From: Pyrenophora tritici-repentis
Lineage: Eukaryota; Ascomycota; Dothideomycetes; Pleosporales; Pleosporaceae
Length of the DNA: 64,000 nt
Direction: 5' to 3'
NCBI RefSeq assembly: GCF_003171515.1
Contig: NC_089390.1
Coordinates: forward strand, 3,100,001-3,164,000
The notes under the pieces are model-generated. The model was not told where the DNA came from. It saw only the letters and a list, made by a program, of their open reading frames with translations, and did not search any database. Of the stretch, positions 22,790-37,030 are shown piece by piece (position 1 is the first letter of the stretch; every line of letters begins with the position of its first letter). The translations under genes and the position numbers were made by a program.

Positions 22790-25146
22790 ATGGAATCCGA
22801 GATCAGAGCTCAGATCCCCAACATCGACCCCGTCTTGTCTGAGTATTCGGCGGGGTACTTGACCCATGCCGCCAGCCAGTTCACTTCCGATTCCGACCCA
22901 AATGCCCCTACCCCGCTTGAAGAAGCTGCTGCCACCGTGAGCGCACTGCTCTTGTCAGCCTCTGGCGACCTTTCAAGCCAGAACGAGACTACTATCCAAA
23001 ACCTTGTTGACAAGTTCGTTTCTCGGCTGAATGCAGCCAATGGCACAAATGGCGAACGCCGCCAGATGGCACCCTCAGCCAAGAAGCTTGACCAGGCTAT
23101 CCATGTGGGCTCTTCAAGGAACATCTCCTCCACGCTAGGTCTCGCGGGTGGCGCTGTTGACCTTGAATCTGCCAATACGCGTAAAGTCGAGTCCAGAGTC
23201 GACCGCAAGAAGCTTGAGAAAGCTGAACGTAAACTACGTGCCAAGCAAGATCGCAAAGAGTTTAAGAATGTTGAATATGAGGCTTCCCGTCTGCTCAACG
23301 AGCCTAATGAGGCACAGAGCTACGAAGAGTTCTACATGGCAGTCAACCCCCTGCAGTTGGGTGAGGCCAACACGAAGAGTAAGGATATCAAGATTGATAG
23401 CTTTGACCTCTCCATGCCCGGTCTACGTATCCTTACAGATAGTTCTTTAACCCTTGCATATGGCCGAAGATATGGTCTTGTTGGTCAGAACGGTATTGGT
23501 AAATCCACATTGCTTAGAGCTCTCGCTCGTCGTGAGGTTGCCATTCCCACACATATTTCGATTCTCCACGTGGAACAAGAAGTAAGTCAATGAAATACAC
23601 CTGTAGGTTCTGATAGCTGACTAGATAACTAGATTACCGGAGATGACACACCTGCACTTCAAGCTGTCTTGGATGCCGATGTTTGGCGCAAGCATCTGCT
23701 CAGGGAACAAGAGGTACGCCGTCAGGTGACTTATTTTGGATGGCAGCTAACTTTTCACAGAAAATCACAAAGGAGCTAGCTGACATCGAGGCAGAGCGTG
23801 CTACCATGGCAGACACATCTGCAGATGCCGCCAAGCTGGACGTGCAACGTGAGGGTCTTGACACTACGCTGAGCGATATTCACGCCAAGCTGGCCGAAAT
23901 GGAGTCGGACAAGGCCGAATCTAGGGCAGCCAGTATCCTTGCAGGTCTTGGTTTCTCGCAAGAGCGACAGCAATTTGCAACCAAGACCTTCTCTGGAGGT
24001 TGGAGGATGCGACTGGCACTTGCACGTGCCCTCTTCTGTGAACCTGATCTTCTGCTCCTCGATGAGCCGTCGAACATGTTGGACGTCCCCTCGATTACCT
24101 TTTTGGCAAACTACCTCCAGGACTACCCCAGTACAGTGCTCGTTGTATCCCACGACAGAGCCTTCCTGAACGAAGTCGCCACAGATATCATTCACCAGCA
24201 CTCTGAGCGACTGGACTACTACAAGGGTGGTAACTTTGACTCATTCTACGCGACGAAAGAAGAGCGCCGCAAGACAGCTGCTCGCGAGTATGAGAAACAA
24301 ATGGCTGAACGCGCACATTTACAGGCCTTCATCGACAAGTTCAGATACAATGCTGCCAAGTCATCCGAAGCTCAATCCAGGATCAAGAAACTGGAGAAGA
24401 TGCCCGTTTTGACAGCACCAGAGGCGGAATACTCTGTCCATTTCAAGTTCCCAGATGTGGAGAAGATGTCACCTCCTATCATCCAGATGAGTGGTGTCTC
24501 GTTCGGCTACAACAAGGACAACATCTTGCTGAGAAACGTGGACTTGGACGTACAGCTCGACTCCCGTATCGGTATTGTAGGCCCCAACGGTGCTGGTAAG
24601 ACGACAGCTTTGAAGCTACTCATCGGCGCGCTTTCACCTACTACGGGGTTGATCTCACAAAACCCGCGGTTACGCGTGGGCTTCTTCGCTCAACATCACG
24701 TGGATGCATTGGATCTGAATGACAGCGCCGTCGGCTTCATGTCGAAGAAGTACCATGGCAAGGCGGACGAAGAGTACCGCCGCCATCTTGGCGCTTTTGG
24801 TATCACCGGTATGACGGGTCTGCAGAAGATGGAACTGCTATCGGGAGGACAGAAGTCGCGTGTTGCCTTTGCCTGCCTGGCATTGACGAATCCGCACATT
24901 TTGGTACTCGACGAACCGTCCAATCACTTGGACATTGAAGCCATGGACGCACTTTCAGAAGCATTGAACAAGTTCCAGGGTGGTGTGCTCATGGTTAGTC
25001 ACGATGTTACCATGCTGCAGAACGTATGCACAAGTCTGTGGGTATGCGACAACGGGACGATCGAACACTTTGACGGAACGGTAAAGGACTACAAGCGACG
25101 CATCACAGCGCAAGCGAACGAGGCGGGTGTGGTAAAGAAGCACTAA
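22790..25146 (+). CDS. GCN20: ABC-F ATPase Gcn20 (translation regulator, Gcn2 pathway)
   Basis: Exons 22790-23581, 23633-23713 and 23761-25146 encode 752 residues, the usual length of Gcn20. There are two soluble ABC domains and no membrane segments: Walker A GQNGIGKST (about 232), signature FSGGWRMRLALARAL (about 367), Walker B LLLLDEPSNMLD (about 388), then Walker A GPNGAGKTT (about 566), signature LSGGQKSRVAFA (about 651) and Walker B ILVLDEPSNHLD (about 671). The N-terminal 200 residues, including the charged helix DRKKLEKAERKLRAKQDRKE, correspond to the region that in yeast binds Gcn1 and supports Gcn2 kinase activation on ribosomes during amino-acid starvation. The start ATG follows a C-rich leader and begins MESEIRAQIPNIDPVLSEY, typical of the family. 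High confidence in identity and splicing. Confidence 0.95.
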
Positions 25147-25477
25147 GAGACGGGCCGAACATGTGAAATAGCAAAGTCATGAACTTGTACATGGCATGTC
25201 AACAATATATTTGAATTCTCGGTCTTAATCCTCGGATTTGAGTCGAGATGTGACGACCACGTGCATTTTGAAGCTGCAATTGGTCGTTTTTCTAATGACA
25301 GGCGCTTCACAGTGCCTTTGTGTGGAAAGTTGGAAGGTACGCTAGGCCCAAAGAGGATGACTGGCCTCATCACCCAGGGCTCCGCGTTCACCGTACCTCA
25401 TCACACGCTCGACGTCTCCCAACACCACAACACAGCGAACGCTCCCTTGCCCTTCACTCCAAGCACCGCTCCGCCTA
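25147..25477. other. Short intergenic region, no gene seen
   Basis: This is the 3' flank of GCN20 and the presumed promoter and leader of the Whi2-like gene. Because the start of that gene is unsure, part of this stretch may be transcribed or coding. Confidence 0.4.
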
Positions 25478-27191
25478 ATGCGCTTAGCTGCCTCGTGGTC
25501 CCCACGCGCTCGAGTTTAATTGACCGCGGCCACTAGCGCGCTTGCCCCTTCGAGCTCCTCGTCCCATCCAGCACTCATAGCTACCGGCGCCTTGTCTCGC
25601 TCGCAGACCTCCAGTACAGACGGCTTGTCCGTAGCCACTCCTTTGCCTCCGACGTCCAGCCATCGCAGTTCCGCCCATCCACAGTACGCCGTCACAGCAC
25701 CTGCCAGCAGTACTGCGGCATTATCCACAGCCAGCGAATCACCCTATCCTCCTCCCTTCTCCTCTCTCTTCTTCCCTCCCGAGGACGCCGAGGATCAAAA
25801 CAAGCTCGGCGAGACCGCAGAAGACGAATCCCCGCCAGCATTCACATCAGCGCCTGCCTTTACCGAGTCATCGTCGTCTGCTGCCGCTGTAGCTGCAACC
25901 AAAGCTGCACTTCCGCGCGACAACAAGGACGGCTCCAGTAGCAAAGATCTTGACGACGGAGAACCACCGCCGCCCTACAGTGAAGGATTCAGCCCGCTCG
26001 AGTCGTTTACGTACGTGATGGCATCCGCAGGAGGTCCCGCGAGCATCATCACTCAGGTGTCACAAACAAGTGCAGGACCGCCCATCAACACACTTGGTGG
26101 CTCGGATGAGAACATCACTTTGGAGCTGAGGTACAACTATTTTCGGCCGCCCACAAAACTATGAAACTAACCTTGTCTGCAGAGGCACGCGATTTACTCT
26201 GTCGCGAGATGAGCTCCTTACGCTCCCCGAATTCGTCCTCCTTTCGCTCTTTCCCAATGGTCTACTCCCAGATGGGCACATGAACTCCTATCACGATGGA
26301 GATGTATACCCAGTCGACGTCGGTAACTCCACTTCTTCTTCCCCCTCTCCCCCCATGCACTTGACCCCAATAGCCAAGATCCTGTACCAGCTCTCCAACC
26401 CCGCATTATACTTATCTGACAATATGTATCCTTCACAGTATGATCCAAATTCCCTGCAGTATATGCTGGAGTTCTTCCGCACTGTAGCCCAGACCATTCC
26501 CGCGTCGCCACCTTCTCCGACCGCTTCCTCAGAGCACCCTACCGAAGCTGTGCCCATCGAGCCCATGCATGGCTCTGCCAGGGATATGCTGCAGGACCGC
26601 GCTGGCATAATCGTCCTCCGAGAGGATCTCGACTTCTACGCGATTCCGCCGCATCGTGACATTAGCCAGCCTGAGATGATTGAAGTTAAGCGAGCTGCAG
26701 GAGAGGCATTGCTGAGACAGGATGGCATCTTCTCCGGGCTCAGGAAGAGCGAGGAACCCGGAACCACCGAACAGCATCTCATTGAGATGTTGACCGCAGG
26801 GTAAGCACGCTACTGGAACAGTAAATGTTTACAGCTAACAATATGCAGCGGCTTCAACCACGATGATCGATGGGGTCATCGTGCCGGCGAGCCGAATAAA
26901 GCTGTCATCTGCAGCATCGCTCTCGCGCGCTTAAGGACGGATATCAAGGGCAACGATCTCGCTAACAGCAACGCTGTCGGAATGGCACAAAAGCTGCTGC
27001 TCTTCTGGAGGAAACCTGCTCGCCGCTGCTGGTGGGAGGGTGTCGAGCTCGAAAACGTCAGAGGCGTCGAGGGCAAGCTGAAGGTGTGGATAAGGAGAGT
27101 GTGGACACTTGAAATGGTATGTTTGCATCTTTAATTTCGTGAGTTTGAGCGTGGGCTAACATCAAGTCAGAGTGTCATTGGCCTACGCTAA
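25478..27191 (+). CDS. Whi2-like BTB/POZ-domain protein (stress response, phosphatase activator type)
   Basis: The firm part has exons up to 26130, then 26183-26318, 26439-26800, 26849-27116 and 27171-27191. The last exon adds SVIGLR and a stop. The signature block GTRFTLSRDELLTLPEFVLL, then SLFPNGLLPDG, DGDVYPVD and, across an intron, YDPNSLQYMLEFFR is the BTB/KCTD-like fold of fungal Whi2 proteins, which in yeast work with phosphatase Psr1 in stress signalling and low-amino-acid control of TORC1. The N-terminal about 200 residues are disordered and Ser/Ala/Pro-rich. The 5' end is uncertain: the long first frame has no ATG near its start. One solution is ATG 25478 with a 42-bp intron 25495-25536, giving 465 residues in frame; the donor GTGGTC is poor. 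The intron 26319-26438 has a weak donor GTCGGT but restores the conserved motif. Confidence 0.78.
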
Positions 27192-29387
27192 CCTTGGCAT
27201 TCCCATCCATTATAATATTTGTGGCGTTTCCATAACTTCGTCTGACGTTTCACTCGCGGCATCATTACCGCTGATGAAAAGCACCGGTCGGCTGATCGTT
27301 TCCTACTGTTCTTGATACCTCTTTCTACATTGGTCTATCATCACCTAGGGAGACAATAGGCAATGTTTCCCCGTCCATTCCATGCGTTGGCATCATAGGT
27401 TCTTACTTCTAGTGTTTTGGCGATAATCTATGGACAAAGACGTACATATGCTTTGTATAGCAGGAGCAGCAGACGGCCGCGATAAATTGTAATATCATTT
27501 TCCATATTTCGCGTTTTCTGTATCTTCTTTTACCAGTAATACCCGCATCAGCTTATTCATCTACTCTGTATCCTTCTATCCGTCTGTTACCTGTCGCAAT
27601 TCTCGTGCCCCCGCCCACAAATAAACTCCACTCATCTTCGTGGTACCGATCAAAAGCCATGGGCATCTTGTGTGGCGTCAGATAAACCTTCCGCGCGTAA
27701 AAGAGGAACCCCGCCTGTCGTGGCTGTTGAGCCTTGAGCAACCCCCCTGTCCCCCCTAACGTTTTGCAAAAGGAAATAAAGAGAAAAAGCCCACCTTGCG
27801 TCCGCGTCCGTGTCCACGTCCCACTTCCTCCGTCTCTCTTACCGGGTATCCGGGTCCACGACAGGTCCCACGACAGTTTCTCGCGCTGTGGACAGAGAGG
27901 CTGAACAACTTGAAACTTCCCCCCTTCCCCCCTTCCCCCGTTTTTTTGTTTCTGCACATACCCTCGTACCTGCATGTTGTATGCTGTACCTTGCGTGTGG
28001 AGAAAGGGAGGATGCAGCAGTATGCAGCAAGTAGCAGTAGCAGCATGTGAGGGTTGGGTTAGGTATAGTTCGTAGAGAGGTGGCTTGGAGGCGTTTTTTT
28101 AGGTCTGTGTGGATGTGGGTCCAATAGTTGATGGGGTCGTTTTGTGTAATGCATGGGTGAACAGAAGAAATATTGTCGTTTTCTCGTTTCTCGTTGTCGT
28201 TGGGCGGTTGGGCGGTCGTACGTGGGATCGTCGTCGGCGTCATGTTTTGAGTTGATCGACGACGGGTTGGGTTTGATCGACGAAAGAAAGGGTGTGGTTT
28301 GCTGATCCCCCAGCCCCTTCCCCTCCTTCGCGTAAGAAGAAAGAAAAGAAAACATGGGGTATGCTGGAACAAAGTTCTGGGGTCCATGGTAAGGTTCTCA
28401 GAATAGCCATTTCGCCTGCTGGTGGCGGTCTTGGGGGAAGTGGTCCAGTTTCACAACGATACCGTCTCTGCCATGCATATCGTATATCGTGCATTGGAAA
28501 GAAACGCCATTGTAACAAGCGGTTGCATGCAGTACTTTTTTTTTTACTTCGTCTCCCCACGTCGTACTCTGCACATTGACGTCTGCTCCGTTCCGTTAAA
28601 CTCTGCATACACACGCAAGGGAGGACGGCGTGTAACATTTGATTGAAACCCTAAGTGTCAACACGTTGCTACGCGTAGGCGATGACGGTCCGATGGGCCA
28701 TCCGTCTACGTGCATATGCTGAGCGGGAAGTATCTGAGGAGGCGTGCATGCATGCAGATGCTGTAACGTCCGATCCTATGCAAGGGAGTGGGACATGGCA
28801 TCTATTGACTCCATTTGTAGTGTAACAGGCGATATTCAGAGCAACCCGCCTGGTCATGTGTGGCGTATGCGTGTAATCCTGTACATGCACAACGGGCGAT
28901 AACGGTATCGTTTCATGTTGGAAGTACGTTGTCGATGTCATCATGTCGAGCATGACTGAAGAAGTATCTTACGCGTGTCGTCGCGACAATACAAGTGGGG
29001 GCAAGGGTATGTGTGGAGCCTGGAGGTCACAGTATCACAGATGGGAAGAGTGGTTGTTGACGTCGATGACGGGCATGGAGGCCTGTCATAACTGTTCATT
29101 CCACAGCTATCATTTAGATGGTAGACTGAAACTATTCTTACGTTGCATGGAGTAACGTAGTCTATCTCCTCATTATATCACACTCGTACAAAGGGTATCA
29201 TCTCGTCTCTTGACTATGGTTGAAAGGTCAAGTAGATGATGTGCAAACCAACGCCTTTTGAACGACCAAACCCCGCCAAGCCCCAGGCTCGATGCCATGC
29301 CGTTGAAGACAACTAACTTTTCGGAGTGGTATCATGCCAGTTCATAACGTCGTGTTGAAACTTCCCGAATGCTGGACAGTAAGAAAT
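27192..29387. other. 2.2-kb convergent intergenic region, no gene seen
   Basis: This lies between the 3' ends of the Whi2-like and S-adenosylhomocysteine hydrolase genes. It is notable for strand-asymmetric pyrimidine- or purine-rich tracts near 27730-28050 and 28290-28360, with runs such as CCCCTTCCCCCCTTCCCCC. Open frames here follow these tracts and look non-coding. An unusually long 3'UTR or a non-coding RNA is possible but not shown. Confidence 0.5.
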
Positions 29388-31314
<1,927 letters not shown>

Positions 31315-32794
31315 TCAAGTATAGTGAGGCACCTGGCCTTTATCTCCCTCAGTGCCCGCCACCAGTGGTGCAACGCCGTTATCGATTTTCTTGAGACCAG
31401 ACCTCTTGAAGTGTGGCTTCAGCGGCTCCCAGCTTTCTGCATTGTAGCCTTCCTGTATTTTCTGGCACGTTTTTAGGCCCCAGTCGGTTACACCAATCAT
31501 AAGGCAACTCTCAAACATGAAGGCCATACTACCTTCGCCCACCTTGTTGGGCTGTAGATGCACATTAGACGCTTTTTCGTGAGTAGCCGCGTCTGGGCCG
31601 TGGCCAGACATGACATTATGGAGAGATGCACCGGCAGGCTGGAAGCCACCGCCTGTCTTCGCATCATACTGGCCGCCGATTAGACCCATGAACTCAGACA
31701 TGGTGTTGCGGTGGTACCACGGAGGCCGGAATGTACCCTCGGCCACCAGCCAGCGCGGTGGGAAGATGACAAAGTCAGCTACTGCTGTACCTGGGTGGTC
31801 GGTTGGCGCAGTGAGGACGGTGAATATAGACGGGTCTGGGTGATCGAACGAGATGCTCCCTATTGTGTTGAAGCGGCCGAGATCATACTTGTACGGATAG
31901 TAGAGGCCATGCCATGCTACTACGTCGAAGGGTGTGTGCTTCTGCTTCGCAGCATAGAGATGGCCAGCAAACTTTGCGAGAATCTGCCACTCAGTTTCCG
32001 TGTCCTCGTCAAAATCGGCTACCGGCGCCTGGAAGTCTCGCGCGTTGGCCAGGCAATTGGAGCCTATAGGTCCCAGCTCGGGAAGGGTAAAGTGCCCTTG
32101 GTATAGCTCCAATATGTAACCCCGCACAGGGCCGTCAGGGAGGGTGACGCGGTATCTGATACCTCGTGGTATGACGCAGATCTCGTTTGGGCGCACCATG
32201 AGGCGACCCAGCTCCGTCTGTATATCAAGCACGCCATGCTGAGCCACGATCAGAAAGTCGCCATCGGCCGAGTAGAAGGCCTCGTTGGCTGCCATGTCCT
32301 TTCCCGCTGCGTAGATGTAGTATCCGACACCCGACTTCATTGTAGGGTTGCCGGCGCCAGCCACGAGGTGGAGGGCATGGACCCAGTCTACCGTCTCATC
32401 AAGGTCAAAAGGGTCCCATCGCAGCTGGTTTGGGATGTAGTGGATCTTCTCCCACGGCTTGTTTTCAGGGTTCGTGTTGAACGTCTTAGCCTCGCGAGGC
32501 TCGAAGTTGCTGTGACCACACGAAGGCAGGATACGATAGAGCCATGTTTGCTGGTTCTCGTGTCGCGGCGCTGTGAAGGCGGTTCCCGAGAGCTTCTCCG
32601 CGTAGAGGCCGTATGGCGGTTTTTGGGGCGAGTTGGCGCCAATCGGAAGCGCGCCCTCTATGGCTTCTGTCCTTGAGTATCATCAGCAGTAGGTCCCCGG
32701 GTGAGGAGGTCGTTATGAGGCCTTACTCATGGTACGAGCTGAACCCGTTCTGGTACCTGTACTTCTCCTTGAAGGCGAACTCAGTTATCGGCAT
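31315..32794 (-). CDS. hmgA: Homogentisate 1,2-dioxygenase
   Basis: Exons 32794-32727 and 32671-31315 give 474 residues. Only the acceptor after CTCAAG keeps frame; it yields [15 protein letters not shown], matching the family's start. This non-heme iron enzyme opens the ring of homogentisate to maleylacetoacetate in phenylalanine, tyrosine and phenylacetate breakdown. Visible landmarks: [15 protein letters not shown], the cupin core, [20 protein letters not shown], then [15 protein letters not shown], and [13 protein letters not shown], which together supply the His, Glu and His iron ligands known in the human enzyme. A branch site and acceptor (CTAACATACAG) lie directly upstream of the ATG, suggesting a 5'UTR intron. 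It is divergent from fumarylacetoacetase with 489 bp between start codons. Confidence 0.95.
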
Positions 32795-33283
32795 CCTGTA
32801 TGTTAGTTTAGACAAGATGGATCAATGTGCAAATGGCTTTGTTTGTAGACAAAAGAAGACGATGCACGGCTTCAATACCGTCTTCAATGCGTGCTAAATG
32901 TCTTACGATGCAGCGCTGGTCGGCCATGTTGTGCCTGCACAATGCGGTAATGCGCGGCTTCCCATTCCGTCGCAGAAGGCTTCACTTCGGCTTACCCCAC
33001 AGGTGGAGAGGGCAAATGACGGAACCGGTCCGCCTTCACCCTTCCGTCACAAGCCGATGGCGCTCCATCGCGCAACCTGCAACTAGGCCAGCATATGCAC
33101 GCTGCGGGGCCGAAAGTCCGACTCTGACATGGCAATCGTGACTATAGTAAACCCCAGTGGATATACTCCGACAGTAGAGCTGGAAGTCCTTTTGTACTTA
33201 TCTTGTGAGCCATCGGCATTGCCTCAAGATCTAATCACTGCAAGCTTCCCGAGGAGAAGATAAAACACCAAACTCGCACAATC
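32795..33283. promoter_or_regulatory. Shared divergent promoter of hmgA and fahA
   Basis: Only 489 bp separate the start codons of two consecutive pathway enzymes read in opposite directions, which suggests co-regulation from one control region, as known for this gene pair in Aspergillus. I do not claim particular factor sites. A probable hmgA 5'UTR intron ends at 32796 on the minus strand. Confidence 0.7.
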
Positions 33284-34646
33284 ATGGCCTCGTTGAAGTC
33301 CTGGTTCAGTATTCCGAGTGGCTCACATTTCTCATTGGCCAACATTCCGTTTGGCGTCATCTCAACACCCTCGTCCAAGACACCGCGCGTGGCAGTTGCC
33401 ATTGGAGAGCATGCTCTAGATCTCGAAGCCTTTGCTGCAAACAATGGCTTCTTGGGCTTGTCTACCATACAGCCACACCAAGCTGTCTTCTCGCAACCAT
33501 CGCTGAACGCCTTTGCAGCCCTCGGCCGCCCAATTCACTCTGTAGTTCGCAAGTACATCCAGACTGTCTTCTCCGAGGAAACTACGTATCCTGATGTGCT
33601 GAAAAACAATGCGGTACTCCAGAAGCAAGTCTTGATACCCCTCAAAGACATCAAAGCCCATTTGCCTTTCAAGATTGGCGACTACACCGATTTCTTCGTG
33701 GGCCTGAACCATGCCTACAACTGCGGTGTCATCTTCAGAGGCGCCCAGAATGCTTTGAATCCAAACTACAAGCATCTTCCAGTCGGTTACCATGGGCGAG
33801 CCTCTTCAATCGTGCCGTCTGGAACACCAATCCGGCGGCCCAATGGGCAGATACTACTCGACCCGACAGCGGAGAAGAAGGTGCCCACCTTCAGCCCCTG
33901 CAAGAAGCTTGACTTCGAGTTGGAGCTGGGGGCTTTTGTATGTGGCTCCAACGAACAAGGTGTCCCGATTCCAGTCGATCAAGCCGCGGCTAACTTGTTC
34001 GGTGTGGTGCTCATGAACGACTGGTCTGCAAGGGATGTTCAAGCATGGGAGTCGACACCGTTGGGGCCCTTCAATGCGAAGAATTTCGGGACGACCATCA
34101 GCACTTGGGTCGTCCTGGCGGACGCATTGGAACCATTCAAGACGAAGGGTATAGACAACGACATGGAAATTCTGCCTTACTTGAGAGAGAAGGAAGAGAA
34201 GACCGTGTACGACATCAATCTCGAGGTCAACCTTAAGAGTACGTCTCCCTTCACCGTAAGCTCCTTATCGGTTCTCAAGCTAACAGTTGTCAGCTTCCTC
34301 CGGTAATACAGCAACCGTGACAAAGACAAACGCACGACACCTCCTATGGTCTTTCCCGCAGATGTTAGCACATCATACTATCACGGGCTGCCCATTTCAA
34401 CCTGGAGATTTGTTAGGCTCTGGTACCATCAGCGGTACCTCTCCAGCTGAGTTTGGAAGTCTTCTCGAACAGAGTAGCAACGGAAAGATTTCTATTGTAG
34501 TAGGGGATAGTGAGAAGAGGACGTTCCTAGAGGACGGTGATCAGGTTACTATCCGAGGTGTATGTGGTACAGATGATCAGTCTCTGGTGGGCTTCGGAGA
34601 TTGTGTCGGTCGCATTGAACCTGCACTCACGTTGGGATTTGCCTAA
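33284..34646 (+). CDS. fahA: Fumarylacetoacetase
   Basis: Exons 33284-34238 and 34294-34646 encode 435 residues. The enzyme hydrolyses fumarylacetoacetate to fumarate and acetoacetate, the last step of tyrosine breakdown. Sequence landmarks are the metal and active-site blocks KIGDYTDFFVGLNHAYNCG (Asp ligand and catalytic His), YKHLPVGYHGRASSIVPSGT, FELELGAFV (two Glu ligands) and LMNDWSARDVQAWE (Asp ligand), then NARHLLWSFPQMLAHHTITG, CPFQPGDLLGSGTISG and GVCGTDDQSLVGFGDC at the C-terminus. The intron splits NLK-TSSGNT, as expected. It is paired with hmgA. Family assignment is secure. Confidence 0.96.
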
Positions 34647-35361
34647 AGTTTCTTTTTGTGTTCAACGAAGAGCGATAAACCCCACCATGTCACATAGAAG
34701 ATGCATGCTATAGTGGCCTGCAGCAGGTCTTCTCCATCGCTCCATGCTATCATGATTCGGCCTACCAGCCTCAAACCGAAGATATGACCGAAATCGCCCC
34801 TAACCAGTGATAAGAATGATATTCTTAAAACCGTCTCGACATTTGTGTAGGATACTGATCTTGGGAGGTGCTGTCGTAAAACGTGCAACTTCGTTCATCC
34901 ATATCCATGGATGACGGGCCAGGGATTTAGTCCACATCGCCATCACACGGGCCCTACGCGATGCGGTTAGCCGATGATTTAAGTTCATTGCGCGTATCTA
35001 CTTTGATACAGCTCTTGCGCTTGTGCTATCTACGTACATCATCGCGGCGCCTTGCATCACACCGCGGACCATTTCCGCTTTGAACAACCATGAACTGCTA
35101 GGTTTCGCAGTGAATAGTTCCGCCGTGAACGCCCCCCGCAGCGATGTAATTATTGAACGGATGTCAGCCGGTATCATTGTAGCCAGTCAGGCCGAGGATG
35201 ATGCTGCTGACCGCGACATGCGTGTGGTATAAAGTGCCACCCTGTGGGATACGAATATCAGCACTAGAAATGCACATCCTATGAGTGCTTTTGGCTACAA
35301 ATATCATCACAGGCTCTCCTTCTTTTCTGTACAACTTTCTTGTTTGCATTGAGTCTGAAAT
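34647..35361. promoter_or_regulatory. Promoter region of the P450 gene
   Basis: This lies between two plus-strand genes: fahA 3' flank at the left and P450 promoter at the right. No gene or repeat is visible. Confidence 0.5.
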
Positions 35362-37030
35362 ATGACTATTCCTGTTTACATCGCTGGTGTTGCCATCTTA
35401 GGCCTTGTCCTGTACAGGGTGCTTTATGGGACCGACAAACCACAAATAAAAGGACTACCAGAAATTCCAGGACTACCTTTGGTAGGGAGCCTACCTGAAC
35501 TTGGCGATTACCATGTAAAAGTGGCACAAGGATGGGCGAAGAAGTACGGACCTGTATTCCAGGTGCGAATGGGAAACAGGGTAAGTAGGAAGACTCAATC
35601 CGTGAGAGGCATCCCTCAGGAACACAGAAACTGAGCCAGGTATCTAGAGAATTGTAATTGCCAACTCATTCGATTCGATTCGACATCTCTGGATTACGAA
35701 TCAATCAGCCATGATCTCTCGACCCATGCTCCACACCTTCCACAAGGTCATTTCATCCTCACAAGGCTTCACTATCGGAACCTCTCCGTGGGATGAGTCT
35801 CTCAAGAACCGCCGTAGAGCTGCTGCCACAGCGCTCAACCGCCCTGCCGTGCAATCGTACATGCCACTCATCGACCTCGAGTCGACAGTCTCTATCAAGG
35901 AGCTACTGCAAGACAGCAAGAATGGAGAGCTCGATCTCGATCCCCGGGCATACTGGCAGCGATACGCCCTCAATACCTCCTTGACTCTAAATTATGGATA
36001 CAGAATCGATGGAAACAAAGACGCACCACTTTTGAAGGAGATTGTGGATGTTGAACGTGGGATTGGCAACTTCAGGTCGACAAGCAACAACTGGCAAGAC
36101 TATGTTCCGCTATTGAGACTGTTGCCCGGCACGAGCAATGAGGCCGAAAGTTTTCGAAAGAGGAGAGATGTATACATGGACCACTTACTTAGCACACTGC
36201 AGGAAAAGATGAAGAATGGAACGGATAAGCCATGTATTACCGGTAACATCATAAAAGATCCGGAAGCAAAGCTGAACCGCGGTACGCTCTCCCTCTTTTG
36301 TTATAGCATCAATGCTAATATACGACTAGATGAGATCACGTCCATCGGCCTGACCATGGTATCAGCGGGTCTGGACACTATACCAGCCAATATTATCATG
36401 GGAATCGCCTACCTTGCTTCACCAGCTGGTCAGAAGATCCAGCAACGTGCGTACAATGAGATTATGAAAGTGTACCCAAACAACGACGCCTGGGAGCAAT
36501 GCTTGTACGAAGAAAAACTCCCATACATCACTGCATTATACAAGGAGATCCTCCGATATTGGACTGTCCTTCCCATGTCTCTGCCTCGCGTATCGATACA
36601 AGACATCGAATGGAACGGTGTCGTCTTCCCAGCAGGCACAACTTTCTACATGAACGCATACGCTGCCAACTACGACGAGGAACACTTTGACAACCCTCAA
36701 GAGTTCAACCCAGAAAGGTATCTTAACGTAGCTGAGGGGGGTGGGACTTCGCATTACGGTTATGGGGCTGGATCGCGCATGTGCCTAGGCTCGCATCTTG
36801 CGAACCGCGAGCTGTTCACTGCGTTTGTTAGACTCATCTCTGCATTCGAATTCACACCGCCTGTCGACCCGCGAGATGAGCCGTACCTGGAGTGCTTGAA
36901 AGCAAATGCTCTGCCCAAAAGTCTCACCATGGAGCCCAAGTACTTCAAGGTTGGCTTCAAGCCTAGAAACAGGCAGTTGCTGGATCAATGGATCAAAGAG
37001 AGTGAAGAGAGGACCAAGGAACTAATGTAA
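35362..37030 (+). CDS. Cytochrome P450, CYP504-like (phenylacetate or hydroxyphenylacetate hydroxylase)
   Basis: Exons 35362-35580, 35648-36281 and 36330-37030 give 517 residues. An N-terminal membrane anchor (VYIAGVAILGLVLYRVLYG) is followed by the Pro-rich hinge GLPEIPGLPLVGSLPELG. The I-helix block is MVSAGLDTIPANI, the K-helix ExxR is in ALYKEILRYW, NPERYL follows, and the heme loop is YGYGAGSRMCLGSHLANREL with the Cys ligand at about residue 436. The overall pattern matches CYP504 enzymes such as Aspergillus PhacA (phenylacetate 2-hydroxylase) and PhacB (3-hydroxyphenylacetate 6-hydroxylase), which lead phenylacetate to homogentisate. Adjacency to homogentisate dioxygenase and fumarylacetoacetase supports that role. 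PhacA or PhacB cannot be told apart by eye. Confidence 0.88.

Noticed and set aside
28051..28075. GGGTTGGGTTAGG, reminiscent of telomere repeats
   Set aside because: Only about two imperfect units in an ordinary intergenic region; not a telomere or a convincing internal telomere tract.
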